Counted from the first letter of the stretch, positions 35,026-45,204 are shown. The stretch is 64,000 nt of DNA from Mucilaginibacter aquariorum (GCF_024498135.1 NZ_JANHOH010000001.1:744001-808000); one strand, 5' to 3'. Notes: generated from the letters alone by a model not told the origin. Translations and numbers: made by a program.

Positions 35026-36450
35026 CTATTCCTCTACACCGCCTTTAAAAAACTGCTGATTAAAATTAACCAGGTAAAGCTCATTCGTCGCGCGTGTACA
35101 GGCAGTATAAAACCATCTCAGGAAATCGGTATTCACCATTTCATCCGTTAAGTACCCCTGGTCAACAAATACGGCTTCCCATTGGCCGCCCTGTGCTTTG
35201 TGGCAGGTTATAGCATAAGCGAATTTAACTTGCAGGGCATTATAATAAGGGTTTAACTTTAGTTCGTTATGCTTGTCGCGCTTGTTTGGGATATGATCGT
35301 AATCTTTCATCGCTTCCAAATAAAAGCGTTTCTGATCTATCGATTGCAGGGCGGGCGCTTCCGAATACAGAGTGTCCAGCAGAATCTTACAATCCAGCAC
35401 TGGGTCTTCGGCATAATCAATAAACTCCAGTTGCACATCGGCAAACCTAAAGCCGTACATTTCCTCTATCCGGCGTACCTTTTTCACTCGGGCTATATCG
35501 CCATTGGCAATAAAACCGGTGCTGCCCTCCTCCTGGTCCTGCAGCCAAAAATAGTTGTTCTTCACCACCATTAGTTGGTCGCCGCCGGTTAGTTCTTCCT
35601 CGCGCATCAGTATGCGCCCGCGGATCTGCCGGTTATAAAGATTGGCGTTTTTGTTACTGCGGCAAATAATGAGCGTATTATCGTGCCCATACTTGCTGTA
35701 GGCATAGTTAAGGCCTTCTTCCAGCAATTCACTGCTCATGCGGTAAACATCTTTATAGCCTTTGGTTACTATTTGCGGCATTACCTCCCTGCCCTGGCGA
35801 ATAATATCGCGCACCTTAGTCACATTAAACAATATGCCCGAATCTTTTTGTTGGCGCAATACATCGGTTAGTTCATAGCTAAATATGGTTAGGCCAAACT
35901 GGTCTTTCATTAGTCTGGCATCCAGCGCCGGGCTATTGTCCGCGCCAACCGGTGGTAACTGGGCGGTATCGCCCACAAGCATCAGCTTACAGTTTTTGGT
36001 GTTGTACACGTAATTAACCAGATCGTGTAGCAGGGTTTCGCGGTTGTTACCGGTCAACTCGTCGGATATCATGGAGGCCTCGTCAATAATGAAGAGCGTG
36101 TTGGTGCTCATATTTTCGGCGATCATGAAGGATTCATCTACATTTAGCGCCGATTTTTTACGGTAGATGCGTTTATGGATAGTAAAAGCCTTGCGGCCGC
36201 TGTAATTGGTGATCACCTTTGCCGCCCGCCCTGTTGGCGCCAGCAATACCGCTTTAAAATGATATTGCGGCAAGGCTTTTACCAGCGCGCCAAGCACGGT
36301 GGTTTTACCGGTACCGGCATAACCTTTCAGTATAAAGCAGTCGTCCTCTTCCCCGCTGCTTAAAAACTGGTGGAGTTTGCCAAAAAGTTCCAGTTGCTGC
36401 GGGGTAGGTTCGTGCGGAAAACCCTGGCGGATATGATCAATTGTTGCCAC
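35026..36450 (-). CDS. RecD-like/UvrD-type ATP-dependent DNA helicase
   Basis: Superfamily 1 helicase of 474 residues. Motif I is 'LKGYAGTGKTTVLGAL', motif II is 'TLFIIDEASMI', then 'LVGDTAQLPPVG', and the C-terminal UvrD_C_2-type 'AITCHKAQGGQWEAVFVD' plus 'RWFYTACTRATNELYLV'. It resembles the RecD2/TraA-like short helicases found throughout the phylum, likely in DNA repair. The start is GTG at 36450; a near -7 box (CATTTTTG) ends 4 nt before it. It is divergent from the DUF3822 gene. Confidence 0.9.
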   Translation of the reverse strand: MATIDHIRQGFPHEPTPQQLELFGKLHQFLSSGEEDDCFILKGYAGTGKTTVLGALVKALPQYHFKAVLLAPTGRAAKVITNYSGRKAFTIHKRIYRKKSALNVDESFMIAENMSTNTLFIIDEASMISDELTGNNRETLLHDLVNYVYNTKNCKLMLVGDTAQLPPVGADNSPALDARLMKDQFGLTIFSYELTDVLRQQKDSGILFNVTKVRDIIRQGREVMPQIVTKGYKDVYRMSSELLEEGLNYAYSKYGHDNTLIICRSNKNANLYNRQIRGRILMREEELTGGDQLMVVKNNYFWLQDQEEGSTGFIANGDIARVKKVRRIEEMYGFRFADVQLEFIDYAEDPVLDCKILLDTLYSEAPALQSIDQKRFYLEAMKDYDHIPNKRDKHNELKLNPYYNALQVKFAYAITCHKAQGGQWEAVFVDQGYLTDEMVNTDFLRWFYTACTRATNELYLVNFNQQFFKGGVEE

Positions 36451-36498
36451 ATCACAAAAATGCTGATAAGTATGTTAATTAAGTAATTCAAAAAATAT

Positions 36499-36506
36499 TA
36501 CTTTTG
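36499..36506 (+). promoter_or_regulatory. -7 box of the DUF3822-rsmD transcript (TACTTTTG)
   Basis: Perfect TAnnTTTG, 9 nt before the ATG at 36516, predicting a leader of only a few bases. It lies where a TTG start at 36504 would be, ruling that start out. Confidence 0.6.
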
Positions 36507-36515
36507 TTAACCTGC

Positions 36516-37328
36516 ATGAGCGAAAACAGACACCACTATACCAGCGATGATTTAAGCCTGAACCAGGCCCACAGCTATACCCTGTTATTACAGGTTGATG
36601 CAAACAGCTTTAATTATGCTGTAATTTCCGGCAAACAGCTTTTAGCCTGGGCCGAAAGTTATTCTTTAGACGAACTGCGCAACCCGCGGCAACTGCATGA
36701 TATTTTAACCGCCAATTACAAACAGGTAATTACAGGTTTACACGCTACAGGCTTCACTCTATTCCCCAATAGCTTGTTTGATAGCAAGCGCATTAATGAT
36801 ATAGCCCGCCTGCTCGACGTACACGAAACCGAAAAAATTTATACAGAGGCGTTAGATAACCAAAACGTTATTATTTACAAGGTTGATGAAGTGTTAACCG
36901 ATACCACAAAAGACCTTGATAACAACCAAACAGTTTATACTGATGCCGGTTGGATAAAGGCCATTGCCAAAAACCACCCTTTAAGTACCAACCTGTATTT
37001 AAACATTGGTAACGATACCGTATCCTTTGTTAATTTCACAAGTGGCAAGCTGCGTTTTTACAACACTTTTACGTTTAAGAACCACGAAGAGCTGGCTTAT
37101 TTTTGCGCGCTGGTAGCAACCGAACTGGAAATTAAACCCGAAGATATACAACTGTTTGTTAGCGGTGATATTAACACTACCGACAGATATTTCACTTACC
37201 TTAAAGACTTTTTTGGCGAGGTAAACCTTAACGGCATACAGGTACTTGACCTGCCTGCACGCGTCGAATCTCACAAAATATTAGGCCTTGCTGCTTTATC
37301 GCTATGCGCATCATCGGAGGAAAACTAA
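36516..37328 (+). CDS. DUF3822 family protein
   Basis: A 270-residue protein of a Bacteroidota-specific family (DUF3822) with an actin-like (ASKHA) fold suggested by 'LYLNIGNDTVSFVNFTSG' (a phosphate-loop-like strand-turn-strand) and 'IQLFVSGDINTTDRYF' near the C-terminus. No known function. The gene always tends to precede the rRNA methyltransferase rsmD in this phylum, and here overlaps it by 25 bp, so a link to ribosome assembly is plausible but inferred. Confidence 0.8.
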   Translation: MSENRHHYTSDDLSLNQAHSYTLLLQVDANSFNYAVISGKQLLAWAESYSLDELRNPRQLHDILTANYKQVITGLHATGFTLFPNSLFDSKRINDIARLLDVHETEKIYTEALDNQNVIIYKVDEVLTDTTKDLDNNQTVYTDAGWIKAIAKNHPLSTNLYLNIGNDTVSFVNFTSGKLRFYNTFTFKNHEELAYFCALVATELEIKPEDIQLFVSGDINTTDRYFTYLKDFFGEVNLNGIQVLDLPARVESHKILGLAALSLCASSEEN

Positions 37329-37837
37329 AGGGTTTAAGGCTTAATCCGCCAAAAAATTTACCGGTACGCCCAACTACTGACCTTGCCAAAGAGGCACTTT
37401 TCAACATTCTGCAAAATCAAATTGAGTTTGAAGATATAAAAGTGCTCGACCTTTTTAGCGGTACGGGCAACATTGCTATGGAGTTTGCGTCGCGCGGAGC
37501 GGAAAAGGTTACCGGGGTTGACCGCGCCATACAATGCGTGCATTATTTAAAAGATGCATCGCGCCAGCATGGGTTAACGCAAATTGAAACCTTTAAGGCT
37601 GATGTGTTTAAATACCTGGAAATGGAAACAGAACAATACGATCTGATATTTGCCGACCCGCCCTACGACCTGAACAAGATACCCGAGATACCCAAGATAG
37701 TATTTGAGAAAAACCTGCTTGTTGAAGGCGGCATGCTTATAGTGGAGCATCAATCGCTGCAAAACCTAAGTAACCACCCTGCCTTTGTAGAGCAGCGTAA
37801 ATACGGGCATTCGTCGTTCTCATTCTTTAAAGCCTAA
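37304..37837 (+). CDS. rsmD: 16S rRNA (guanine-966-N2)-methyltransferase
   Basis: SAM-dependent RNA methyltransferase of 177 residues. 'MRIIGGKLKGLRLNPPKN' and 'RPTTDLAKEALFNIL' form the N-terminal RNA-binding segment. 'VLDLFSGTGNIAMEFASRGA' is the SAM motif and 'FADPPYDL' the catalytic DPPY. The ATG at 37304 lies inside the upstream gene and is required for the conserved N-terminus. Identification is secure. Confidence 0.96.
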   Translation: MRIIGGKLKGLRLNPPKNLPVRPTTDLAKEALFNILQNQIEFEDIKVLDLFSGTGNIAMEFASRGAEKVTGVDRAIQCVHYLKDASRQHGLTQIETFKADVFKYLEMETEQYDLIFADPPYDLNKIPEIPKIVFEKNLLVEGGMLIVEHQSLQNLSNHPAFVEQRKYGHSSFSFFKA

Positions 37838-37852
37838 CCTACCCCCTTTATT

Positions 37853-38434
37853 ATGAATGAAAAAATAAGAAACCTGCAAACCACTGTCCTTTCAGATAAT
37901 TGGTATGTGTTAAGAAAGGTAACCTATGAATTTTTAGGACGTAATGGCCAATGGCAGCAACATTCGCGCGAGGCATATGACCGCGGCAACGGCGCTACCA
38001 TCCTGCTGTATAATAAAACTAACCAAACGGTGATACTTACCCGCCAGTTTAGGATGCCAACCTATTTAAATGGTAACGAGCAAGGTTATATGATAGAAAC
38101 CTGCGCGGGTTTACTGGATAAAGACAATCCTGAAGATTGCATTCGTAAGGAAACGGAAGAAGAAACGGGCTACAAAATATCATCGGTACAAAAAGCATTT
38201 GAGGCGTATATGTCGCCAGGCTCGGTTACCGAGATATTATACTTTTTTACTGCCGAATACACTAAAGACATGAAAGTAAGCGACGGCGGTGGCTTAGAAG
38301 AAGAAACCGAGCATATTGAGGTATTGGAACTACCATTTGCCAAAGCGCTTGATATGGTAAAAACCGGAGAGATAAAAGATGCCAAAACCATGATGCTGCT
38401 GCAATACGTGCAGGTAAATGGATTGATGAATTAA
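37853..38434 (+). CDS. nudK: NUDIX hydrolase, GDP-mannose pyrophosphatase type
   Basis: A 193-residue NUDIX enzyme of the NudK/ADP-sugar pyrophosphatase subfamily. The N-terminal strand-rich part ('YVLRKVTYEFLGRNGQWQ', 'REAYDRGNGATILLYN') is typical of dimeric NudK. The NUDIX box runs from 'GLLDKDNPEDCIRKETEEE' to 'TGYKI', followed by 'YMSPGSVTEILYFFTAEY'. It likely hydrolyses GDP-mannose or a related nucleotide sugar. It follows rsmD by 15 bp in the same direction. Confidence 0.9.
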   Translation: MNEKIRNLQTTVLSDNWYVLRKVTYEFLGRNGQWQQHSREAYDRGNGATILLYNKTNQTVILTRQFRMPTYLNGNEQGYMIETCAGLLDKDNPEDCIRKETEEETGYKISSVQKAFEAYMSPGSVTEILYFFTAEYTKDMKVSDGGGLEEETEHIEVLELPFAKALDMVKTGEIKDAKTMMLLQYVQVNGLMN

Positions 38435-38440
38435 TAGTGA

Positions 38441-38570
38441 GTGTCATTTCGAACGAGGTACGAGGAGAAATCTTTTACAACAAAAAGGCCATCTTGCATA
38501 TTTGGATGCAAAGTGTAAAAGATTTCTCCTCGCTCCCCGCACTTCCCTCCCCGCTCGATCGAAATGACAC
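38441..38570. repeat. 130-bp inverted-repeat element
   Basis: Left arm 38441-38479 and right arm 38514-38570 are inverted copies of the repeat that frames the GIY-YIG relic at 25210-25676 ('gtcatttcgaac...', '...gaggagaaatcttttaca'). The interior is short and carries its own small palindrome ('ttgcata tttg gatgcaa'). It lies between nudK and coaD. Confidence 0.75.
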
Positions 38571-38589
38571 CAGAAACAAATAAAATCCT

Positions 38590-38597
38590 TACTTTTG
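38590..38597 (+). promoter_or_regulatory. -7 box of coaD (TACTTTTG)
   Basis: Perfect TAnnTTTG, 26 nt before the coaD ATG at 38624 and just downstream of the repeat element. Confidence 0.55.
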
Positions 38598-38623
38598 AAA
38601 TAAGCAATAACGTTATCACCTAT

Positions 38624-39085
38624 ATGAAAATAGCCCTTTTCCCCGGCTCGTTTGACCCTGTTACCAAAGCCCACGTTGATATTGTAAAACGATCTGTAGG
38701 CCTGTTTGATAAGGTCTATATTGGCATTGGTGCAAACAGCAGTAAACAAGGTTTGCTTAGCGTTAGTAAACGCGAAGATATGCTTCGTGCTGTTTTTGCA
38801 AACGACGACAGGATCCATATTGTTGCTTATGACGGCCTAACTGTTGAATTTTGCAAAAGTATAGGTGCCGATTATATGATACGGGGCATACGTACTGTGT
38901 CAGATTTTGAGTACGAAAAAGCCATAGCCCAAATGAACCACGCTTTAGAGCCCGCAATTGAAAGTATTTTTATTGTGAGCAAGCCGGGTTACTCATCCAT
39001 TAGTTCGAGCATTGTGCGCGAAATAATCAGGTACAATGGCGATGTTTCCCAGTTTATTCCGAAAGAAGCTTTGCCATATTTGTAA
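38624..39085 (+). CDS. coaD: phosphopantetheine adenylyltransferase
   Basis: Coenzyme A synthesis enzyme joining 4'-phosphopantetheine and ATP. The 153-residue protein begins with 'MKIALFPGSFDPVTKAHVDI', where the nucleotidyltransferase TxxH motif is seen, and contains 'YMIRGIRTVSDFEYE' and 'SSISSSIVREI'. A frame open from 38564 starts inside the repeat and adds 20 unlike residues, so 38624 is the start. Its last 32 bases overlap the end of the convergent NUDIX gene. Identification is secure. Confidence 0.96.
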   Translation: MKIALFPGSFDPVTKAHVDIVKRSVGLFDKVYIGIGANSSKQGLLSVSKREDMLRAVFANDDRIHIVAYDGLTVEFCKSIGADYMIRGIRTVSDFEYEKAIAQMNHALEPAIESIFIVSKPGYSSISSSIVREIIRYNGDVSQFIPKEALPYL

Positions 39086-39692
39086 TCAACTCCTCTTTTT
39101 CCAGCACATCAATGATAGACGGGAAAGTATTTTTCACTATAGTGGCTACATCTTCCTTTTTAAACCAGCGCACATCGGTAATACCCTCTTCTAACTGCGG
39201 TACTAATTTAGCCTTGCCTTTATAGCCCATTTTAAACCAATGCGTTTTTTTCAGCACTACTTCGCCTTTATAGATATAGGTATGGTAGGTTTTGCAGATC
39301 TTTTCTTCCAGGGTGTTTACCTTAATACCGCACTCCTCCTCTACTTCGCGCACAGCTGCTACTTTGGTCTTTTCTTTTTTCTCTATTTTACCTTTCGGCA
39401 AATCCCATTTATCGTTACGATAAATAAAAAGGTGTTCACCGTCCTGGTTGGTTACCAACCCACCGGCAGCTTCTATTACCGCGCTGTTTTTGATAACTTT
39501 TTTCAGGAAAGCTTTTGCATCATCGCAAAGCACATAAAATAATTTGCCCGGCTGTTTATCCACCCAATGGTAAACAATTTTTAAATCAAAGTGCTCACCG
39601 TCAACCTTTTGATATAGCGTTTCGTTTTTGGGTGTTTTCACGGTGAGCAAAATCACTTTTTCGTTAATATAAATTCTGTATTTTTGAGCCAT
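39054..39692 (-). CDS. NUDIX hydrolase with N-terminal extension
   Basis: A 212-residue protein. Residues 1-65 form a small domain beginning 'MAQKYRIYINEKVILLT', and the rest is a NUDIX domain with the box 'GKIEKKEKTKVAAVREVEEECGI' in two halves around residue 110. It is close to diadenosine-polyphosphate-type NUDIX proteins of Bacteroidota; substrate unknown. The frame extends to 39827, but that portion is antisense to pyrE, so the ATG at 39692 is used. This start shares two bases with the pyrE start (CATG), and its 3' end overlaps coaD. Confidence 0.87.
   Translation of the reverse strand: MAQKYRIYINEKVILLTVKTPKNETLYQKVDGEHFDLKIVYHWVDKQPGKLFYVLCDDAKAFLKKVIKNSAVIEAAGGLVTNQDGEHLFIYRNDKWDLPKGKIEKKEKTKVAAVREVEEECGIKVNTLEEKICKTYHTYIYKGEVVLKKTHWFKMGYKGKAKLVPQLEEGITDVRWFKKEDVATIVKNTFPSIIDVLEKEELITNMAKLLSE
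39679..39686 (+). promoter_or_regulatory. -7 box of pyrE (TATTTTTG)
   Basis: Perfect TAnnTTTG, 4 nt before the pyrE ATG. It lies inside the coding sequence of the divergent NUDIX gene, and predicts a leaderless pyrE mRNA. Confidence 0.65.
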
Positions 39693-40332
39693 GTTTACTA
39701 ATAGTGAGACCGAACAGCAAGTAGCGGAATTTCTGCTGCAAATTAAAGCAATAAAATTACAACCTAATAATCCTTTTACATGGGCTTCCGGTTGGAAATC
39801 TCCAATATATTGTGATAACCGTATCACGTTATCGCATCCTACTATCCGTACTTACATCCGTCAGCAATTAACATCGGCCATACAGGAAGAGTTTGGCTCG
39901 GTTGGCTGTATTGCAGGTGTAGCTACCGCGGGTATCCCACAAGGTGCATTGGTTGCACAAGAAATGGGCTTACCATTCATTTATGTTCGCGCAAAAGCGA
40001 AAGAGCATGGCACAGGCAGCTTAATTGAGGGCGAAATATCACCGGGCCAGCGTGTAGTGGTAATCGAAGATCTGATATCTACCGGTAAAAGCAGCTTGCA
40101 GGCTGTTCATGCGCTGCGCGATGCAGGTTACACTGTTGCCGGTTTGGCTGCAATTTTTAGCTATGGCTTTGATGTAGCTACAGAAAATTTCAAGGAAGCT
40201 AAATGTTCGTTCATTACCTTGTCTAACTATAATGCATTATTAAAGTATGCCGAGCAGCACAATTATATTTCTGCTGCCGATACTGAAGTGTTAAAAAAAT
40301 GGCGCGCACAACCCTCAACCTGGGGACAATAA
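39691..40332 (+). CDS. pyrE: orotate phosphoribosyltransferase
   Basis: Pyrimidine synthesis enzyme of 213 residues, transferring orotate to PRPP. Motifs: 'FTWASGWKSPIYCDNRI', 'GVATAGIPQGALVAQEMGLP', 'FIYVRAKAKEHGTGS', and the PRPP-binding 'VVVIEDLISTGKSSLQA'. The start codon shares CATG with the divergent NUDIX gene. It is followed after 7 bp by a small SRPBCC gene. Identification is secure. Confidence 0.96.
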   Translation: MFTNSETEQQVAEFLLQIKAIKLQPNNPFTWASGWKSPIYCDNRITLSHPTIRTYIRQQLTSAIQEEFGSVGCIAGVATAGIPQGALVAQEMGLPFIYVRAKAKEHGTGSLIEGEISPGQRVVVIEDLISTGKSSLQAVHALRDAGYTVAGLAAIFSYGFDVATENFKEAKCSFITLSNYNALLKYAEQHNYISAADTEVLKKWRAQPSTWGQ

Positions 40333-40339
40333 TATTATT

Positions 40340-40735
40340 ATGAGTGTTTTTGAAAGTACAGTTACGGTTAACAAACCAATAGCACAGGTATACGAGTTTT
40401 TAGCTGATATGAATAACCATCGCCAGCTAATGCCCGATAATATTACCGACTGGACATCAACCGCTGATGTGGCCAGCTTTAATATTCAAAATATCACCAG
40501 GCTTTCGATAAAGATAGATGAACGTGTGGCTGGTAGTCTTGTCAGGATAATTCCTGCAGAAAAACCGCCGTTTGATGTAGAATTGAAGTGGGAATTAAGA
40601 GAGGCCGGTAATGCGACACAGGCTGTGTTCACTATTACTGCAGACCTTAATATGATGATGAAAATGCTTGCTTCAGGGCAGCTGAAAAAACTTGTCGACG
40701 AGGAAACAACTAATTTAGCAAACCTGCTAAATTAG
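40340..40735 (+). CDS. SRPBCC (START/Bet v1-like) family protein
   Basis: A 131-residue protein of the SRPBCC ligand-binding fold. The N-terminus 'FESTVTVNKPIAQVYEFLADMNNHRQLMPDN' is in two typical halves, and the last helix 'KKLVDEETTNLANLLN' completes the cavity. These proteins bind hydrophobic ligands or help assemble complexes; function here is unknown. It is 7 bp downstream of pyrE and probably co-transcribed. Confidence 0.85.
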   Translation: MSVFESTVTVNKPIAQVYEFLADMNNHRQLMPDNITDWTSTADVASFNIQNITRLSIKIDERVAGSLVRIIPAEKPPFDVELKWELREAGNATQAVFTITADLNMMMKMLASGQLKKLVDEETTNLANLLN

Positions 40736-40756
40736 TTGAGCCTCGTTTTCCGTGGG

Positions 40757-40834
40757 TTAAGTCCGTTTAACTTTTAAGTGCTGCACTACCACCAGCGCGT
40801 TCACAATAAACAGACTTGTTAATACAATAGTCAT
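40757..40834 (-). CDS. possible 25-aa membrane peptide
   Basis: ATG at 40834 and TAA at 40757-40759 encode 25 residues with one hydrophobic helix ('IVLTSLFIVNALVVV') and a basic tail (HLKVKRT), the shape of a small inner-membrane protein. It lies in the 358-bp gap before the ABC-F gene. No homologue recognised; coding is uncertain. Apart from it and the promoter at 41068, this AT-rich gap shows nothing clear. Confidence 0.3.
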   Translation of the reverse strand: MTIVLTSLFIVNALVVVQHLKVKRT

Positions 40835-41052
40835 ATAAAATTAATTTTAGGGTAAACAATTATACGTATCCTTCCGCATAACTGTTGCTTCAAAAGACAT
40901 TTTTTTTTGCATTTTATTTATTATCATGAAATAATATTCATTAAAAGAAATTTTTTAATTCAAACAAAATATTAAAATATCAAATCTGTTCGCCTTAAGA
41001 AGATTAACACTAACAAACATTAAATATCTAAAATATTCTAAGGCTAAAATAA

Positions 41053-42723
<1,671 letters not shown>

Positions 42724-42754
42724 CTAATAGGCAACAAACACGTCTTACTCACAT

Positions 42755-43579
42755 ATGAAACGAATACTGTTTGTTGCCCTTTTTATTTTCACCTCCCTAT
42801 TTGCTAAAGCCCAGGTATTTGAAGGTATTGTTAAAGATGCCAAAACCAATACGCCCCTACCCTATGTAAACGTGGGTATCATAGGCAAAAGCGTAGGTAC
42901 CGTTACCGATAGCGCGGGCCGTTATAAACTTAATTTAGCCAATCATGATACCGATAGCTTAAAACTATCGATGATAGGTTACAAGGCCCTCACCTACGGC
43001 GTAGCAGATTTTTTAAAGAAGGCAGACTCTCGTAAAGTTTTATTATTGCAGCCTGTTGTTACCCAGTTAAAAGAAGTAAAGGTTAACAACCACAAGTGGA
43101 AAGAAGTGATACTGGGCAATACCACACAATCCAAATCGGGTAATGCCGGTTTCAGGAATAACAGGCTTGGATACGAGATGGGTTCTATTATCAAAATAAA
43201 AAAAGCGCCAACCTACCTTAAACAGTTTAATGCCGCCATAGCAAGCGATGTAACAGATTCCGTTAAGCTTCGCCTTAATTTTTATAGTGTTAAAGATGGC
43301 CTGCCCGACCAGTTGCTGCAAAACCAAAATATTTTTGTAACCGTAAAAAAAGGTCAGCAGAGTATAAACGTCGACCTTAAACCCTACAATATTTTTGTTG
43401 ATGACAAGTTTTTTGTAAGCCTGGAGTGGATCCAAAACGCAAAGGGACACGGTGTTATGTTCTCGGCCAATTTAAGCCTGTTTGGCGGCGGCTCTATCAT
43501 ATCCCGCGAAACCAGCCAGGATAATTGGGAAAAAGTAAGTATTGCCGGCATCGGCTTTAATGTGCTGGCCGAATATTAA
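42755..43579 (+). CDS. secreted CarboxypepD_reg-like domain protein
   Basis: A 274-residue exported protein. The signal peptide 'MKRILFVALFIFTSLFAKAQ' is followed by a carboxypeptidase D regulatory-like beta-sandwich (residues about 21-105: 'GIVKDAKTNTPLPYVNVGI', 'GTVTDSAGRYKL'). The C-terminal region of unknown fold contains 'LGYEMGSIIKIKK' and 'LRLNFYSVKDGLPD'. This architecture is common in Bacteroidota outer-membrane or periplasmic proteins. Role unknown. It is 31 bp downstream of the ABC-F gene. Confidence 0.88.
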   Translation: MKRILFVALFIFTSLFAKAQVFEGIVKDAKTNTPLPYVNVGIIGKSVGTVTDSAGRYKLNLANHDTDSLKLSMIGYKALTYGVADFLKKADSRKVLLLQPVVTQLKEVKVNNHKWKEVILGNTTQSKSGNAGFRNNRLGYEMGSIIKIKKAPTYLKQFNAAIASDVTDSVKLRLNFYSVKDGLPDQLLQNQNIFVTVKKGQQSINVDLKPYNIFVDDKFFVSLEWIQNAKGHGVMFSANLSLFGGGSIISRETSQDNWEKVSIAGIGFNVLAEY

Positions 43580-43600
43580 AGAAATTTCACCTGCGACTGC

Positions 43601-43650
43601 CAATAGATCGTATTTGCACCCCCAGTAAATAACATCAGTGCCTTGGGTAG
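43601..43650 (+). other. relic resembling the tRNA-Lys promoter and 5' end
   Basis: The stretch 'gatcgtatttgcaccccca' followed by 'gtaaataacatcagtgccttgggtag' aligns closely with the DNA before and into tRNA-Lys at 45197-45252 ('gattgtatatttgcatcccc' and then 'ataaaaat...gacttggtag'). Only the promoter-like part and about the first 12 bases of the tRNA are recognisable. Confidence 0.4.
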
Positions 43651-43677
43651 TACTTATACTCTCCTTTTTTTATAAAT

Positions 43678-43706
43678 AAGGTTTTTGCCTGTTTTGCAAA
43701 AACCTT
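43678..43706. repeat. perfect 11-bp stem hairpin
   Basis: AAGGTTTTTGC (43678-43688) pairs with GCAAAAACCTT (43696-43706) across a 7-base loop. No T-tract follows it on the plus strand. It may end the CarboxypepD-like transcript. Confidence 0.5.
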
Positions 43707-43826
43707 GCCCTCACATCACGCCTCAATTGTGTGCTTTTTTATGTGTATATGGCTGTTAACCAAGTGGGGTATATTTGTTTAAAAGTTAAAATTACATCTT
43801 TACGAAACATCACCAATTCCTGAGCT

Positions 43827-44936
43827 ATGAGAAATATATTCCTTACAGGAGCTGTAATGATGCTCTTATTATTATCCTGTAAAAAAGAACTTGGTACTTC
43901 GGTAGACCGCTTACAAGCTGATCAAAAAAATGCTATCCTGGCTACCTCCGACCCAACATTTACTACGGTAAGCACTTACCTTGGAGACAATAGGCGTGAA
44001 ACTTTAGATGGGCCTCTGAACATTGCAAGGACTTCTCAACCCAGTACAATTACTACCGGCCCGGATGGTTCTTTTTATTTTTCGGCGTTTCGAGGCTCCA
44101 GAATACGGAAGATCAGCCCGGATGGGATTGTAAGCACCGTTGCCGGCAGCGGTGTATTTGGTTATTGCGACGGCCCTGCTTTAAAAGCGCAATTCAGTTC
44201 TATGGGAGCGCTGGTAGTTACTAATGATGGCATTATATACATGTGCGACGGGGTGTATAACAAAATACGGAAAATCGAAAATGGAATGGTTACCACTTTT
44301 GCAGGCTCTACTGCAGGCTCTCCAGATGGAACCCGCGGAGACGTGGATGGCGTAGGTCAGCAGGCAAGGTTTTTTACGCCCACAGGTATGGCCCTGGCTC
44401 CCGATGGTTCATTGTATGTGGCAGATGCAAACAACCATAAGATTAAGAAAATTACGCCGGCGGGTGTTGTAACAACAATTGCCGGGAGTACGGAAGGATC
44501 TGCCGATGGCCCGGCTTTACTTGCCAAATTTGTTCATCCTTATGCCATAGTAGTTCTTGAGGATGGTACGATTGTAGTGGTTGATAGCAGCGATCACAAG
44601 ATCAGGAAAATAAGCCCTGCGGGGGTAGTAAGCACTTTTGCGGGGGGAGCAGAGGGATATGCTGATGGTTTGGGCGAAAGCGCCAAATTTAGCAGCCCAA
44701 GTGGCATAGCTTTAGCACCGAATGGCACGTTATATATATCTGATAATGGAAATCAAAGGATACGTAAGGTTTCACCATCGGGATTGGTAACCACTATTTC
44801 CGGTGGTGCGCTAAGTGGTTTTCAGGATGGCCCCATATTACAGGCAAGGTTTAGTTACCCTGAAGGACTGTTGTATTCAAATGACGCGATCTATATTTGT
44901 GATGTATATAACAACCGCATTAGAAAAATCGAATAA
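43827..44936 (+). CDS. NHL-repeat lipoprotein (six-bladed propeller)
   Basis: A 369-residue surface or periplasmic lipoprotein. The signal ends in LLLLSC with lipobox Cys18, followed by KKEL. The rest holds six repeats, each ending in a variant of 'KIRKISPAGVVSTFAG', as in NHL six-bladed beta-propellers ('PDGSLYVADANNHKIKKI', 'PNGTLYISDNGNQRIRKV'). Such propellers bind proteins or sugars; the ligand is unknown. It lies between the tRNA-Lys-like relic and the real tRNA-Lys gene. Bases 44937-45204 downstream show no gene. Confidence 0.9.
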   Translation: MRNIFLTGAVMMLLLLSCKKELGTSVDRLQADQKNAILATSDPTFTTVSTYLGDNRRETLDGPLNIARTSQPSTITTGPDGSFYFSAFRGSRIRKISPDGIVSTVAGSGVFGYCDGPALKAQFSSMGALVVTNDGIIYMCDGVYNKIRKIENGMVTTFAGSTAGSPDGTRGDVDGVGQQARFFTPTGMALAPDGSLYVADANNHKIKKITPAGVVTTIAGSTEGSADGPALLAKFVHPYAIVVLEDGTIVVVDSSDHKIRKISPAGVVSTFAGGAEGYADGLGESAKFSSPSGIALAPNGTLYISDNGNQRIRKVSPSGLVTTISGGALSGFQDGPILQARFSYPEGLLYSNDAIYICDVYNNRIRKIE

Positions 44937-45204
44937 AAGCAAGATAGCCGGCTCGAACTATTTAAGAAAGTGAACAATCTAATTCAGGATTTATACTCGC
45001 TTTATAAAAACCCATCTTATATTCTCGAATTACTCAAAGCATGAATTGCGAGGAACACCTCGTAAGAAGGCGGTATTGCAGATTTACCACACAAGTTTAA
45101 AATTTTTCATAATATTAATTGCTAATCGAGTTGCAAGCTGTTTACAACAGCCAAACTATTGTAAGAGAAAAGATAAAAACATTAGTAGTTACCGGTATAG
45201 ATTG

